From Myxococcaceae bacterium (GTDB lineage Bacteria > Myxococcota > Myxococcia > Myxococcales > Myxococcaceae): a stretch of DNA of 35,095 nucleotides. The notes beneath the pieces were generated by a model, which saw nothing but the letters and a program-made list of their open reading frames with translations, did not search any database and was not told where the DNA came from. Position numbers and translations under genes: made by a program. Within the stretch, counting starts at the first letter, position 1. Each line of letters begins with the position of its first letter. Of this stretch, positions 26,887-35,095 are shown one piece after another. The stretch is taken from positions 1 through 35,095 of the forward strand of contig JAIBBQ010000052.1 of assembly GCA_019694595.1 (NCBI GenBank), written 5' to 3'.

Positions 26887-28782
26887 ATGGCGGTCGAGGC
26901 CATCGAGCTCAAGCCCCGGGGGGTGGTCTCGCTCTACGACGCGGCGCTGCGGCTGTGCGCGCGCACCGGCGGGCTGTGGGCGCTCACCCTGCCCGCGGGC
27001 GCGTTGCTGCTCTGGGCGGTCTTCGCGCTGGCCGAGGCGCTGCGCCGCCACCACGACGCCACGCTGCCGGTGATCGCGGTGGTGGGCGCCTGGCTGGTGC
27101 GCGCGGTGGCGATGGGCGCGGCGAGCCACCACGCGGAAGCGCTGCTGCTCGCGGACACCGAGCCCACCACCTACGGCTCGTTGCGGGCGGCGCTCGCGCG
27201 GGCGCCGTCGCTGATCATCACCACCACCTTCTGTCTGGCGTTCAACGCGCTGCTCCTGGTGTGCACCGCCGGCCTGGGCTTCATCTTCTTCGGCGCGCAC
27301 GCGGCAGCCTACGCGGTCACCATGCGCGGCCAGGGGGCGGCGCTGGCGGTGTACCAGACGTCGGCCAAGCTGCTCGGGCCCACCCGGCAGACGGGCGCGG
27401 TGATCCGCGTGACGGCGGTGGTGCAGCTGCTCGCCTTCTTCAACCTCCACGTGGCGATGCAGGTGCTGCTGTACCTGGCGAAGAACCTGCTGGCGCTGAA
27501 CCTGAGCTTCGTCGACCGCTTCGCCTCGTTCGACAACCCGGTCTGGGTCGCGGTGCTCGCGGCGGCCACCTTCGTGATCTTCGACCCGGTGCGGGCGGCG
27601 GTGGGCGCCCTGCTGCTGGTCGACGGCCGGGTGCGGCAGGAAGGGCTCGATCTCAAGGCCGCGGTGGAGCAGCTGCCGGCCCGGGCCCGGCGGGTGGCCG
27701 GCGTGGTGGCGGGCGCGCTGGTGCTGCTGCTGGGGGCTTCGGCCCAGGCCACCGAGCCCGCGGGCGACGACTGGTCGGGGGTCTACGCGCCCGGTGCCCC
27801 CGAGGCCTCCGAGGCGACCAGCGCGATGCGCGGCCGGCTCGAGGCGCTGATCGACGAGTGCGAGCTCGAGGATCCGGCGATGGCGCAGCGGCTCGGCCAG
27901 GTGGACCGCCTGGCGGAGCGCCAGAGCGCGGCGCTGAGCCGCTTCGTGAGTCGCATGGAGCGGCTGCTCGACCAGGGCGACGACGACGGGTGCCGCACGC
28001 TGGAAGCGACGCTGGGCCCCGGGCTCGCGCTGATGGAGGAGACGGACGCCGACGCGGTCGCGGAGAGCGAGGCGGCGCGCAAGGCGGCGGCGGCGATCCT
28101 CGCGCGGCCGGAGTTCGAGGTGGTGACCGACACCCCCAAGGAGAAGGACGCCCCGGAGCAGGACGAGGGCCCGGGCTGGTTCTCCAAGTGGTGGGACGAC
28201 CTCTGGAAGTCGCTCGCCCGCTGGCTGCGCGGCCTCAAGGGGCCCGACGCGCCCGACATGCCGCTCTCGGTGCCGTCCGGTGGCCTGGGCTTGAGCAACC
28301 TCATCATTCCCCTCGCCATCGCCCTGGTGCTGGCGCTCATCGTGGTGCTGGTGGCCCGGCTGCGCGGCGAGCGCGACGACGGCAGCCAGGACGAAGGGGG
28401 CAGCGGCCCCGGGGTGCGGGCGCTGGAGGCCGACCCGATGAGCGCGCTCACCCGGCCGCCCGAGTCCTGGGCGGGCCTGGCCGACGAGCTCGCGGCGCGC
28501 GGCGAGTACCGGGAAGCCATTCGCCACCTGTACCTGGCGCTGCTGTCTCGGCTGCACCGCGACGGGGCCATCGACTACGACCCGGCGAAGAGCAACTGGG
28601 ACTACCTGCGCGCCTTCAAGGGCGCGACGAGCACCAAGGGCCCGTTCCGCGACCTCACACGGCGCTTCGACTTCGCCTGGTACGGCCGCCTGGAGACCGA
28701 CCCCGACTCGTGGAAGACGTTCCGCCGCATCACCGAGCCGCTCCTGGTGAGCGCCGCCGTCGAGGCCAGCGCCGGTGCGTGA
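26887..28782 (+). CDS. Multi-pass membrane protein with C-terminal DUF4129 domain
   Basis: This 631-aa protein has several N-terminal membrane helices (about 33-52, 60-78, 107-145, 173-200, 218-246), then a hydrophobic segment (269-288) ending in an ASAQA|TE cleavage-like site. An extracytoplasmic helical region with acidic and Trp-rich stretches follows (about 290-465), then a membrane helix (470-491) and a cytoplasmic DUF4129 domain (about 525-625; ARGEYREAIRHLYLALLSRLHRDG, DYDPAKSNWDYLR). DUF4129 proteins habitually neighbour MoxR ATPases and DUF58 proteins, as here. No SD precedes ATG 26887; the 63-nt gap to the previous gene probably holds the operon promoter, but no convincing -10 is seen. 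It overlaps the next gene by 8 nt. The fusion of an N-terminal membrane domain to DUF4129 could also be described as two ancestral proteins joined. Confidence 0.85.
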   Translation: MAVEAIELKPRGVVSLYDAALRLCARTGGLWALTLPAGALLLWAVFALAEALRRHHDATLPVIAVVGAWLVRAVAMGAASHHAEALLLADTEPTTYGSLRAALARAPSLIITTTFCLAFNALLLVCTAGLGFIFFGAHAAAYAVTMRGQGAALAVYQTSAKLLGPTRQTGAVIRVTAVVQLLAFFNLHVAMQVLLYLAKNLLALNLSFVDRFASFDNPVWVAVLAAATFVIFDPVRAAVGALLLVDGRVRQEGLDLKAAVEQLPARARRVAGVVAGALVLLLGASAQATEPAGDDWSGVYAPGAPEASEATSAMRGRLEALIDECELEDPAMAQRLGQVDRLAERQSAALSRFVSRMERLLDQGDDDGCRTLEATLGPGLALMEETDADAVAESEAARKAAAAILARPEFEVVTDTPKEKDAPEQDEGPGWFSKWWDDLWKSLARWLRGLKGPDAPDMPLSVPSGGLGLSNLIIPLAIALVLALIVVLVARLRGERDDGSQDEGGSGPGVRALEADPMSALTRPPESWAGLADELAARGEYREAIRHLYLALLSRLHRDGAIDYDPAKSNWDYLRAFKGATSTKGPFRDLTRRFDFAWYGRLETDPDSWKTFRRITEPLLVSAAVEASAGA

Positions 28783-30127
28783 CCGTTTCCCGCTGCTGCT
28801 GATCGGCTTCGTGCTGCTGGTGGGCGGCGCGGGCACCACCGTGCTCCAGGGGGCGGCGCGGGGCTCGTTCGCCGACGTGCTGTCGACGTACCGCAGCGAG
28901 CCCGACGGCTCCCGCGGGCTCTACCTGCTGCTCGAGGGCGCGAAGGTGCCGGTGACGCGCACCCAGACCAGCCTGGACATCGTCGACGAGACCACCACGC
29001 CGGTGCTCCTGGGCGTCGACTTCCGCGACTCGCACCGCGGCAAGGTGGGGCTCTTCGGGCTGCAGCTCGACGGTGGGTTCTCCGCCCCCGACGACGACGA
29101 GCCGACGGTCGACGAGGACCCGGAGAAGGACGTGCAGCACCGCGGCGCCAACGTGATGCTCGCCCAGGCGGCGACGTCGAAGGAGCGCGAGCGCCTGCTG
29201 GACCACGTCCGCGAAGGGGGCACGCTGATCTACGTGCCCTGGGGCCACCGCGACCACGCCCTGCTCCAGGCGCTGCAGATCGAGCTGTGGAGGGCCGACC
29301 CTGCGCTGGGCATGCGCACCCTGGTGCCGGCGCAGCCCGCTCCGCACGTCGCCGGGGTGGAGAAGGTGGAAGCGAAGGTGCAGGCCTTCCTCGGGCTGCC
29401 GCCGGGCGCGGTGCCGCTGCTGGTCGACGATCGGCTGGGCGAGGCGGTGGCCGGGCTCGTCCACTACGGGCAAGGCACGGCGATCGTCATCGGCGCCCCC
29501 GAGCTGGCGATGAACAAGGCGCTGGCCCGGGCGGACAACGCGCTCTTCTGGCGCTCGCTGGCCCGCGCCGCGTCGAAGACCGGGAAGCTGGCCTTCGACG
29601 AGCACCACCACGGCTTCGACGACGAGCGCTCGGTGGCGGACTTCGCGGCGCGCTACGGGCTGCAGTTCGCCATCGCCCAGCTGGTGCTGGGGGTCTGCCT
29701 GTGGGCGGCGGCGCTGCGGCGCTTCGGCCGGCCCCAGCCTCCGCACGAGGAAGCGCGGGTGGGTGGCACCGACGTGCTGCTGGCGACCAGCCGCCTGTAC
29801 CGCGAAGGCAAGCACGGGGCGCACGCCGCGCAGAGCATCGTGCGCGAGCTGTGCGCGGAGCTGGCGCCGCTCGCCGGGGCCCGCGCGCGCGCCACGCCGG
29901 GCGAGGTGTCCACCGCGCTCGCCCGCCGCGCCCGGCCGGAGCTCGCCCAGGCGCTCGACCGGGTGACGGTGCTGGCCGCCGACGCGGACACCGACCGCGA
30001 GGTGCTGGAGGTGGCGAAGGAAGCCGCACACCTCCGCCGGCTGGCCCACGCCAAGAGGCTTTCGAAAGCCAGAGGGGCGACGCATGCTGCGCCGCCCGTG
30101 ACGCAGTCCAAAGGAGCCGCTTCGTGA
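28775..30127 (+). CDS. DUF4350-domain membrane protein
   Basis: This 450-aa protein uses GTG 28775, overlapping the previous stop by 8 nt. An N-terminal membrane helix (6-24) is followed by an extracytoplasmic alpha/beta domain like a glutamine-amidotransferase fold ([38 protein letters not shown]). It ends in the DUF4350 hallmark FDEHHHGF (274-281) and a second membrane helix (296-315). The C-terminal part (about 320-450) is cytoplasmic and helical. No catalytic Cys of a true amidotransferase is visible, so it is probably a binding or scaffold protein. It belongs to the MoxR/DUF58/DUF4129 block; the MoxR gene overlaps its stop (GTGA). Confidence 0.87.
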   Translation: MRDRFPLLLIGFVLLVGGAGTTVLQGAARGSFADVLSTYRSEPDGSRGLYLLLEGAKVPVTRTQTSLDIVDETTTPVLLGVDFRDSHRGKVGLFGLQLDGGFSAPDDDEPTVDEDPEKDVQHRGANVMLAQAATSKERERLLDHVREGGTLIYVPWGHRDHALLQALQIELWRADPALGMRTLVPAQPAPHVAGVEKVEAKVQAFLGLPPGAVPLLVDDRLGEAVAGLVHYGQGTAIVIGAPELAMNKALARADNALFWRSLARAASKTGKLAFDEHHHGFDDERSVADFAARYGLQFAIAQLVLGVCLWAAALRRFGRPQPPHEEARVGGTDVLLATSRLYREGKHGAHAAQSIVRELCAELAPLAGARARATPGEVSTALARRARPELAQALDRVTVLAADADTDREVLEVAKEAAHLRRLAHAKRLSKARGATHAAPPVTQSKGAAS

Positions 30128-31137
30128 CGCCTTCCGTGCCAGCAGGTCCGACGAGCCCGATTCCACCGGCTCCCGGGAGCGCCGCGGTGTCGACCGCCAA
30201 CGCCCTGCGTGAGCGCTCGCTCGCCGAGGTGCGCCGTGCGGTGGTCGGCCAGGACGACGCGCTCGAGCTGATGCTCTGCGGGCTCCTCGCGGGCGGCCAC
30301 GTGCTGCTCGAAGGCGTGCCCGGGGTGGCCAAGACGCTGATGGCCAAGGCGCTGGCGATGAGCATCGGCGCCGACTTCAAGCGCATCCAGTTCACGCCCG
30401 ACCTGATGCCCGCGGACATCCTGGGCACGAGCATCTTCGACCTGAAGACGCAGCAGTTCGTGCTGACGCGGGGGCCGATCTTCACCGACCTCCTGCTGGC
30501 CGACGAGATCAACCGCGCGCCGGCGAAGACGCAGTCGGCGCTGCTGGAAGCGATGCAGGAGCGCACGGTGTCGCTCGAAGGCCGGCTGCAGCCGCTCTCG
30601 CCGCTCTTCACGGTGTTCGCCACCCAGAACCCGGTGGAGTCCGAAGGCACCTACCCGCTGCCGGAAGCCCAGCTCGACCGCTTCCTGTTCAAGATCGACG
30701 TCGGCTACCCCAACGACGACGAGGAACGGCAGATCTTGCAGGCGGTGCACCAGGGCTTCGATTCCGGGAACCTGGCGCGGGCGGGCGTGCAGGCGGCGGT
30801 GAGCCGCGAGCAGGTGCTGGAAGCGCAGAAGGCGCTGCCGCAGATCGCGGTGGAGCCGGCGGTGCTCGACTACGTGCGCAAGCTGGTGCAGGCGACGCGC
30901 TCGTCGCCCCGCATCCGCCTGGGCGCGGGCCCCCGGGCGGCGGTGCACCTCCTGCTCGCTTCCAAGGCGGTGGCGGCGCTGCGCGGCCGCGGCTTCGTGA
31001 CGCCCGACGACGTGCGCGGCCTGGCGGCCCCGGTGCTCAAGCACCGCCTGCTCCTCTCGGCCGACGCGGAGCTCGACGGCGCCACCCCGGCCGACGTGCT
31101 CAAGGAAGTGGTCGCCGCGGTGGAAGTGCCGAGGTAG
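30124..31137 (+). CDS. MoxR-family AAA+ ATPase
   Basis: This 337-aa protein starts at GTG 30124 after AAAGGAG, overlapping the DUF4350 stop. A Pro/Ser-rich leader of about 25 residues precedes the AAA+ core: VVGQDDAL, Walker A GVPGVAKT (64-71), [12 protein letters not shown] (pre-sensor insert of MoxR), Walker B LLLADEIN (123-130), the [14 protein letters not shown] helix, sensor [23 protein letters not shown], and the C-terminal lid ([10 protein letters not shown], with the sensor-2 Arg). MoxR ATPases act as chaperones that load cofactors or assemble complexes, usually with a von Willebrand A partner; the adjacent DUF58 protein contains such a domain. Likely a cytoplasmic hexamer; the client is unknown. 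Confidence 0.94.
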   Translation: MTPSVPAGPTSPIPPAPGSAAVSTANALRERSLAEVRRAVVGQDDALELMLCGLLAGGHVLLEGVPGVAKTLMAKALAMSIGADFKRIQFTPDLMPADILGTSIFDLKTQQFVLTRGPIFTDLLLADEINRAPAKTQSALLEAMQERTVSLEGRLQPLSPLFTVFATQNPVESEGTYPLPEAQLDRFLFKIDVGYPNDDEERQILQAVHQGFDSGNLARAGVQAAVSREQVLEAQKALPQIAVEPAVLDYVRKLVQATRSSPRIRLGAGPRAAVHLLLASKAVAALRGRGFVTPDDVRGLAAPVLKHRLLLSADAELDGATPADVLKEVVAAVEVPR

Positions 31138-31140
31138 CGG

Positions 31141-32448
31141 TTGGTCCCTTCGCCTCGCCTCTGGGTGCTGGTCTGCGCGCTCGCGCTGCCGACCATGGCT
31201 GCGGGCTTCGTGCCCGGGCTGTGGCCGCTGGTGCTGGCGGTGGACGCGGTGCTGCTCGCCCTGGGCTTCGCCGACTGGTGGCTGGCGCGGAGCACCCGGC
31301 TCAAGGTGTGGCGGGTGCTGCCCACCCGGCTGCAGGTGGGCGTGCCGGTGGACATCGCGGTGGAGGTGATGAACCCCGGCGGCCGTGCGGTGCGCTTCCA
31401 GGTGCGCGACGACGTGCCCGAGGCGCTGGCGCCGTCGCCCGAGCAGCTCGAAGGGCTGCTGCCGCGCCGCAGCCGCATCCAGCTCACCTACCGGGTGCAG
31501 CCGAGCCGGCGGGGCCGCTTCGACCTGGGCGATCTCCACGTGCGGGTGCGCGGCCCGTTCGGCTTCTCGTGGCAGCAGCGGCTGGTGCCGGCGCAGGCGA
31601 AGCTCTCGGTCTTCCCCGACATGCGCGGGGCGAGCCGGCTGCTGCTGTCGGACGCGGCGCTCGACCTGGTGAACCTGGGCCTGCGGCAGCTGCGCCGCGA
31701 CGGCCGGGGCTCGGAGTTCTCCCGTCTGCGCGACTACGCCCAGGGCGACACCCTGCGCGACGTGGACTGGAAGGCGACCGCCCGGCGCGGCAAGCCGGTG
31801 ACGCGGGTGATGGAGTCGGAGCGTTGCCAGACGGTGCTCATCGGCGTCGACGCCGGCCGCTCGATGGCCGCCCAGGCGGCGGGGCTCACCAAGCTCGACC
31901 ACGCGGTGAACGCGGCGCTCTTCCTGGCCTTCGTGGCGGTGCGCAACGGCGACCGCGTGGGCCTGGTGGTCTTCGCCGACGGGGTGAAGTCCTTCGTGGC
32001 GCCGGCGGCGGGCCGCGCGCAGTACCGCAAGATCGTCGACACGCTCTATTCCGCGAAGCCGCACCTGACCTACGTGGACTACGTCGCGCTCTTCAAGGAG
32101 CTCGACGTGCGGCTGCTGCGCCGGAGCATGCTGGCGGTCTTCACCGACTTCCTCGACGAGGACCAGGCGAGCACCATGATCGAGCCGATGCGGCGGCTGG
32201 CGAAGCGCCACGTGCCGGTCTGCCTGTCGGTGAAGGACGTCGCGCTGGCGCAGCTGCTCGAGTCCAACCCCGGCGACGCGGAGCTCGCCTACCAGCACGC
32301 GGTGGCGAGCGAGCTCTTGCTCGAGCGCGAGAGCCTGAAGCGGAAGATCAGCCAGCACGGCGTGCGCCTGCTCGACGTGGACCCCGACGCGCTCTCGCTG
32401 GCGGCGGTGAACACGTATCTCGAGATCAAGGCCCGGGGGACCCTGTGA
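31141..32448 (+). CDS. DUF58 / von Willebrand A-like protein, partner of MoxR
   Basis: This 435-aa protein starts at TTG 31141, 3 nt after the moxR stop and behind GAGG; no better start exists before the first membrane helix. Two helices anchor the N-terminus (8-25, 27-46). A beta-sandwich domain follows (about 55-160; [14 protein letters not shown]), then the DUF58 core with [20 protein letters not shown] (191-210) and KATARRGKP. The vWA-like region opens with VDAGRSM, in which Asp237-x-Gly-x-Ser241 matches the MIDAS DxGxS motif. DUF58-MoxR pairs are widespread, and the vWA part is expected to be the ATPase contact or the client grip. It is followed by the zinc-ribbon gene with a GTGA overlap. 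Confidence 0.92.
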   Translation: MVPSPRLWVLVCALALPTMAAGFVPGLWPLVLAVDAVLLALGFADWWLARSTRLKVWRVLPTRLQVGVPVDIAVEVMNPGGRAVRFQVRDDVPEALAPSPEQLEGLLPRRSRIQLTYRVQPSRRGRFDLGDLHVRVRGPFGFSWQQRLVPAQAKLSVFPDMRGASRLLLSDAALDLVNLGLRQLRRDGRGSEFSRLRDYAQGDTLRDVDWKATARRGKPVTRVMESERCQTVLIGVDAGRSMAAQAAGLTKLDHAVNAALFLAFVAVRNGDRVGLVVFADGVKSFVAPAAGRAQYRKIVDTLYSAKPHLTYVDYVALFKELDVRLLRRSMLAVFTDFLDEDQASTMIEPMRRLAKRHVPVCLSVKDVALAQLLESNPGDAELAYQHAVASELLLERESLKRKISQHGVRLLDVDPDALSLAAVNTYLEIKARGTL

Positions 32449-32930
32449 GCACCATCTACTGTCCGAGCTGCGGCACGCCCAACGAGGCCAAGGGCGCACG
32501 GGTCACCTGCGTGGCCTGCGCGGTGACCTTCGAGGTGAGCCAGGGCCTCTCGCCGGGCAAGCCGTCGGGCGACGTGCCGCCGGCGCTGACGCCGGACAAG
32601 CCCGAGGTGCGGCCCGCGGTGCTGAGCGCGGTCGCCTCGCCGGGCGCCCGCCAGGCCCCGGTCCGGCCGCTCGCCCAGGGTGCTTCCGGCGCCTCGACCA
32701 ACCCGCTGGCCATCACCTCGCTGGTGTTCGGCGTGCTGTGCTGCATTCCGCTGGTCTCGCCGGCGGTGGCGCTGGGCTGTGGCATCGCCGCGCTGAAGCA
32801 GATCAACGCGGCCACCCCGGAGCAGCCGGGCAAGCCGCTCGCCATCGCGGGCATCGTGCTGGGCGGCATCCAGCTGGTGTTGAACCTGCTCGGGCTGATC
32901 GGCGCCCTCGCGGCGCCGCACCCGCATTGA
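32445..32930 (+). CDS. Zinc-ribbon DUF4190 membrane protein
   Basis: This 161-aa protein starts at GTG 32445 in a GTGA overlap. A four-Cys zinc ribbon (C6, C9, C22, C25; CPSC...CVAC) is linked by a Pro/Ala-rich stretch (34-95) to two membrane helices in the DUF4190 pattern (NPLAITSLVFGVLCCIPL...ALGCGIAALKQI, then GKPLAIAGIVLGGIQLVLNLLG). The ribbon would be cytoplasmic. It is the last gene of the MoxR operon and converges with the SpoIIM-like gene (12 nt between stops). It may be an accessory of the DUF58-MoxR complex; there is no direct evidence. Confidence 0.88.
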   Translation: MSTIYCPSCGTPNEAKGARVTCVACAVTFEVSQGLSPGKPSGDVPPALTPDKPEVRPAVLSAVASPGARQAPVRPLAQGASGASTNPLAITSLVFGVLCCIPLVSPAVALGCGIAALKQINAATPEQPGKPLAIAGIVLGGIQLVLNLLGLIGALAAPHPH

Positions 32931-32942
32931 CCGGCGAGGTGG

Positions 32943-33935
32943 TCAGGCCCGCTGGGCCTCGCCGCGCTGGGCGTAACCGGACAGCAGGTAGAGGTAGACG
33001 CCGGTGCCCACCACCAGGGCGAAGGTGATCTTGAAGGCCACCGAGAGCCTGGGCGGGTGAATCTGCGACACCGTGCCTTCGATGAGGCCGGCGAGCACGA
33101 AGAGCGCCAGGGTGCCCAGGAGCAGCTTCACCGCGGTGATGCCTTCCTTGCGCAGCGCCTGGCGACGCGAGAGCCCCTTGGGCGCCGCGAGCCCGCGGGC
33201 GATGACGAACCCGGCGGCGCCGGCGATGCAGATCGCGGAGAGCTCGGGAATGCCGTGGGGGAGGATCCACGCCCAGAACCACCCGGTGAGCCCCTTGGAC
33301 GCGTAGGCCCAGGCGAGCGAGCCCAGCAGCAGCCCGTTGCCGAAGAGCATGATGGCGGTGCCGATGCCGGCGGTGATGCCCAGGGCGAAGGCGAGGAACG
33401 CGACCTGGATGTTGTGGGTGTAGAGGAAGCTGGCGAACGCGGCCTGCTCCTGGGTGGACGCGGAGTCCTTCTTGGCCTCGTCGGCGGCGCGCTTCACCGG
33501 GTCGAGTTCCTGGTGCTGCGACGGCATCAGGTACGGGGCGGCCTCGGGGTCCATCTCCATGCCGATCCACCCGAAGGCGAAGCCCCCGAAGGTGATGAGC
33601 ACGCTCGCGGCGTAGGCGCGCATCTCCTTGCGCATCAGCGCCGGGAAGCCGCGGGTGACGAAGGCGAGGATCGCGCGCGGGCGCAGCCTTTGGCCCGGGT
33701 AGGTGAGCGCGTAGGCGCGGCCCACGAGATCGTTGAGGTACTCCGACACCTCGGCGGCGCCGCCCCGGGCGCGGACCTGGAGCAGGTCCGACGAGGCGCT
33801 GCGGTACAGCCGCGACAGCTCCCGGGCCTCTTCCAGCGCGAGCACGGTGAGCCCCTGGGTCTCCGCCTTCTGCAGGAGCAGCTCGAGGGCCACCCAGCGG
33901 GGCCGGCGCTGATCGACGAAGTGGGCGATCTCCAT
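32943..33935 (-). CDS. SpoIIM / DUF95-family membrane protein
   Basis: This 330-aa protein (ATG 33935; GTG 33941 would add two residues) has a cytoplasmic N-terminal helical domain (about 1-95; WVALELLLQKAETQGL, SRLYRSASSDLLQVRA) and a DUF95/SpoIIM membrane domain of about five helices (107-125, 170-215, 231-245, 260-285, 300-320). The family signature is GNGLLLGSLAWAYASKG and WILPHGIPELSAICIAGAAG. In Bacillus SpoIIM takes part in engulfment. In non-sporulating and myxobacterial genomes, homologues sit next to RDD and MoxR/DUF58 genes, as here, and probably have an envelope role. No SD is visible, but a TACACT box lies 6 nt upstream of ATG, so the message may be leaderless. It diverges from the RDD gene across 34 bp. 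Confidence 0.9.
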   Translation of the reverse strand: MEIAHFVDQRRPRWVALELLLQKAETQGLTVLALEEARELSRLYRSASSDLLQVRARGGAAEVSEYLNDLVGRAYALTYPGQRLRPRAILAFVTRGFPALMRKEMRAYAASVLITFGGFAFGWIGMEMDPEAAPYLMPSQHQELDPVKRAADEAKKDSASTQEQAAFASFLYTHNIQVAFLAFALGITAGIGTAIMLFGNGLLLGSLAWAYASKGLTGWFWAWILPHGIPELSAICIAGAAGFVIARGLAAPKGLSRRQALRKEGITAVKLLLGTLALFVLAGLIEGTVSQIHPPRLSVAFKITFALVVGTGVYLYLLSGYAQRGEAQRA

Positions 33936-33941
33936 GGGCAC

Positions 33942-33947
33942 AGTGTA
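33942..33947 (-). promoter_or_regulatory. Putative -10 box (TACACT) of the SpoIIM-like gene
   Basis: The minus-strand TACACT lies 6 nt before ATG 33935. It shares the string CTACACTGTG with the box ahead of the second PEGA gene (13406). No -35 consensus or SD is seen. Confidence 0.35.
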
Positions 33948-33951
33948 GGGC

Positions 33952-33957
33952 TAGAGT
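33952..33957 (+). promoter_or_regulatory. Putative -10 box (TAGAGT) of the RDD gene
   Basis: A plus-strand TANNNT box lies 12 nt before ATG 33970, giving a leader of a few nucleotides at most. It sits back to back with the SpoIIM box in the same 34-bp gap. Confidence 0.3.
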
Positions 33958-33969
33958 CGGCGGCCCGGC

Positions 33970-34788
33970 ATGGCGAACTCACGCGCACTCCTCGACGGCA
34001 GCCACAGGGTGCTGACCCCCGAGTACGTGGAGTTCAACTTCGTCATCGCGGGCCTCTTCAGTCGCTTCCTGGCGTGGATGCTCGACACGCTGGTGACCAT
34101 GATGCTGGCCACCATCGTCATCACCGCGGTGTCGGTGGCCTTCATCGCCTTCCCCGGCTTCGGCGCGGCGCTCGGGCTCACCATCTGGTTCCTCATCGAC
34201 TGGGGCTACGGCATCGTGCTCGAGGCGGCGTGGTCGGGGCAGACCATCGGCAAGCGCGCGCTCGGCCTGCGGGTGCTGCAGGAGTCCGGCGTGCGCATCA
34301 CCTGGCTGCAGGCGGTGATCCGCAACCTGGTGCGCCCGGTGGACCGGCTCCCCCTGATGTACGGGGTGGGCGGGGCGGCGGCGCTCTTCACCGAGTCGCA
34401 CCAGCGGCTGGGCGACCTCGTCGCGGGCACCATCGTGGTGCGGGAGCGCAAGCTCACCGTGCCGTCGGGGCTGGCGACCGACGCGGCGCAGGCGGCGCTG
34501 CTCGAGGACCCCTTGTTCCGCCAGCGGGTGGCGCGCATCTCCGCCGAGGAAGAGGCGCTCATCTACTCGGCGGCGCTGCGCCGCGAGGAGCTCGGCATGG
34601 AGGCGCGGCTGTCGCTCTTCGCCGCGCTCGCCGGCCGGCTCATCGAGGCGCACGACCTCTACAAGCCCGAGCACCTGTCCGACGAGAAGCTGGTGCTGCT
34701 GGTGGCGGCGGAGCTGTCGCGGCGGAGCGCGGCGAAGGCGCGGCCGACCAAGGGCCGCCTGCGCAACATGCTGCGCCGCACGGCCTAG
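33970..34788 (+). CDS. RDD-family membrane protein
   Basis: This 272-aa protein shows the RDD pattern: FSRFLAWMLDTLV (conserved Arg and Asp in the first helix, about 29-41), helices at about 36-68 and 69-88, then WSGQTIGKRALGLRVL and LQAVIRNLVRPVDRLP, with the conserved LGDLVAGTIVV at about 151-161. After the membrane domain is a cytoplasmic helical tail (about 175-272) rich in Ala/Glu/Arg, longer than in minimal RDD proteins. RDD proteins are thought to be transporters or membrane organisers, mostly uncharacterised. It faces the SpoIIM gene, with which RDD genes are commonly paired. Its TAG stop is shared within CTAG with the stop of the next convergent gene. Confidence 0.9.
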   Translation: MANSRALLDGSHRVLTPEYVEFNFVIAGLFSRFLAWMLDTLVTMMLATIVITAVSVAFIAFPGFGAALGLTIWFLIDWGYGIVLEAAWSGQTIGKRALGLRVLQESGVRITWLQAVIRNLVRPVDRLPLMYGVGGAAALFTESHQRLGDLVAGTIVVRERKLTVPSGLATDAAQAALLEDPLFRQRVARISAEEEALIYSAALRREELGMEARLSLFAALAGRLIEAHDLYKPEHLSDEKLVLLVAAELSRRSAAKARPTKGRLRNMLRRTA

Positions 34789-35095
34789 CGCTTCTTCTTC
34801 TTGGCGGGCTGGGGCGCCGCGGGAGCGGGCGTGGCCTTCTTGTGCGCGCTGCCGGGAGCCGCGCGCTGGCCCGGCTCGGAGCCGCCGAGCACGTTGATGG
34901 CCTCGATCTGCACCTGGGCCTGCCCGTCGGCCGGGCGGGCCACTTCTTCTGCCGCGACGACGGGAGCGGCCTCGACGGTGGCGGCCGGCGCGGCCGGCGC
35001 CGTCGCGGGAGCGCTCGCCGGCCCCTGGGACCACCAGCCGAAGAGCGCGGCGGCGAGCACCACGGCCCCGGCGCCGGCGGTCATCGCCCAGCGGG
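34785..35095 (-). CDS. C-terminal part of a membrane-anchored protein, 5' end outside window
   Basis: The frame is open from the right edge to TAG at 34785-34787 (about 102 codons visible). It shows a hydrophobic segment (VVLAAALFGWW) followed by an Ala/Pro-rich stretch, a short region QVQIEAINVLGG and a Lys-rich tail ending in PAKKKKR. An ATG at 35084 could start a 99-aa protein, but the residues before it continue in frame (RWA) and the ATG has no SD. I therefore prefer a truncated larger protein, such as a kinase or other protein with a juxtamembrane tail. The stop overlaps that of the RDD gene by 3 nt within CTAG. Confidence 0.55.
   Translation of the reverse strand, partial: RWAMTAGAGAVVLAAALFGWWSQGPASAPATAPAAPAATVEAAPVVAAEEVARPADGQAQVQIEAINVLGGSEPGQRAAPGSAHKKATPAPAAPQPAKKKKR

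Noticed and set aside
34785-35084. Complete 99-aa protein starting at 35084
   Set aside because: The frame stays open to the window edge and the ATG has no SD, so a truncated larger gene is more likely.

Overview
The window is a GC-rich, gene-dense chromosomal segment, most likely from a myxobacterium (Myxococcota). That assignment is inference. It rests on base composition, GTG/TTG starts, a Rho factor with an acidic/Gly-rich insertion, PEGA-domain proteins, a Ser/Thr kinase with HCD and DWG motifs, and a SpoIIM/RDD/MoxR/DUF58/DUF4129 block. No insertion sequence, prophage, CRISPR array or rRNA was seen. No gap between genes exceeds 300 bases.

Layout. 1-2205: a truncated carboxypeptidase-regulatory-like lipoprotein and a secreted Gly-rich protein, each directly downstream of a tRNA-Arg gene; the four minus-strand tRNAs are Pro(UGG), Arg(UCU), His(GUG) and Arg(UCG). 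2348-3890: a bacterial caleosin, convergent with an M23 peptidase-like lipoprotein. 4057-8426: topoisomerase IV genes parC-parE on the minus strand. 8542-11307: a large cytoplasmic protein with a PQQ-like propeller. 11318-17122: a secreted protein with an internal duplication, divergent from an apparent operon of two paralogous PEGA proteins and an SppA protease fused behind a porin-like N-terminal domain.

17211-21324 is a tightly coupled four-gene operon: membrane desaturase, condensation-fold (HHxxxD) acyltransferase-like protein, GH3-family adenylating ligase and HAD phosphatase. It starts just after a perfect inverted repeat. I regard it as the best candidate for an undescribed pathway, perhaps making an acyl conjugate. 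21347-24373: a kinase fused to a CRP-like cyclic-nucleotide domain, convergent with a membrane protein of unknown function.

24638-26823: a divergent Rho with a long disordered N-terminus, then a B-box zinc-finger membrane protein and a small helical protein. 26887-34788: the DUF4129 - DUF4350 - MoxR - DUF58 - zinc-ribbon/DUF4190 operon, flanked by divergent SpoIIM and RDD membrane proteins. The window ends inside the C-terminal part of another minus-strand gene.

Two cross-cutting signals stand out. First, several genes without a Shine-Dalgarno sequence have a TANNNT box 6-12 nt before the start codon, which suggests leaderless transcription; this includes two 34-bp divergent gaps. Second, the two tRNA-Arg genes are 68/74 identical, and four of the six differences fall in base pairs that are kept.
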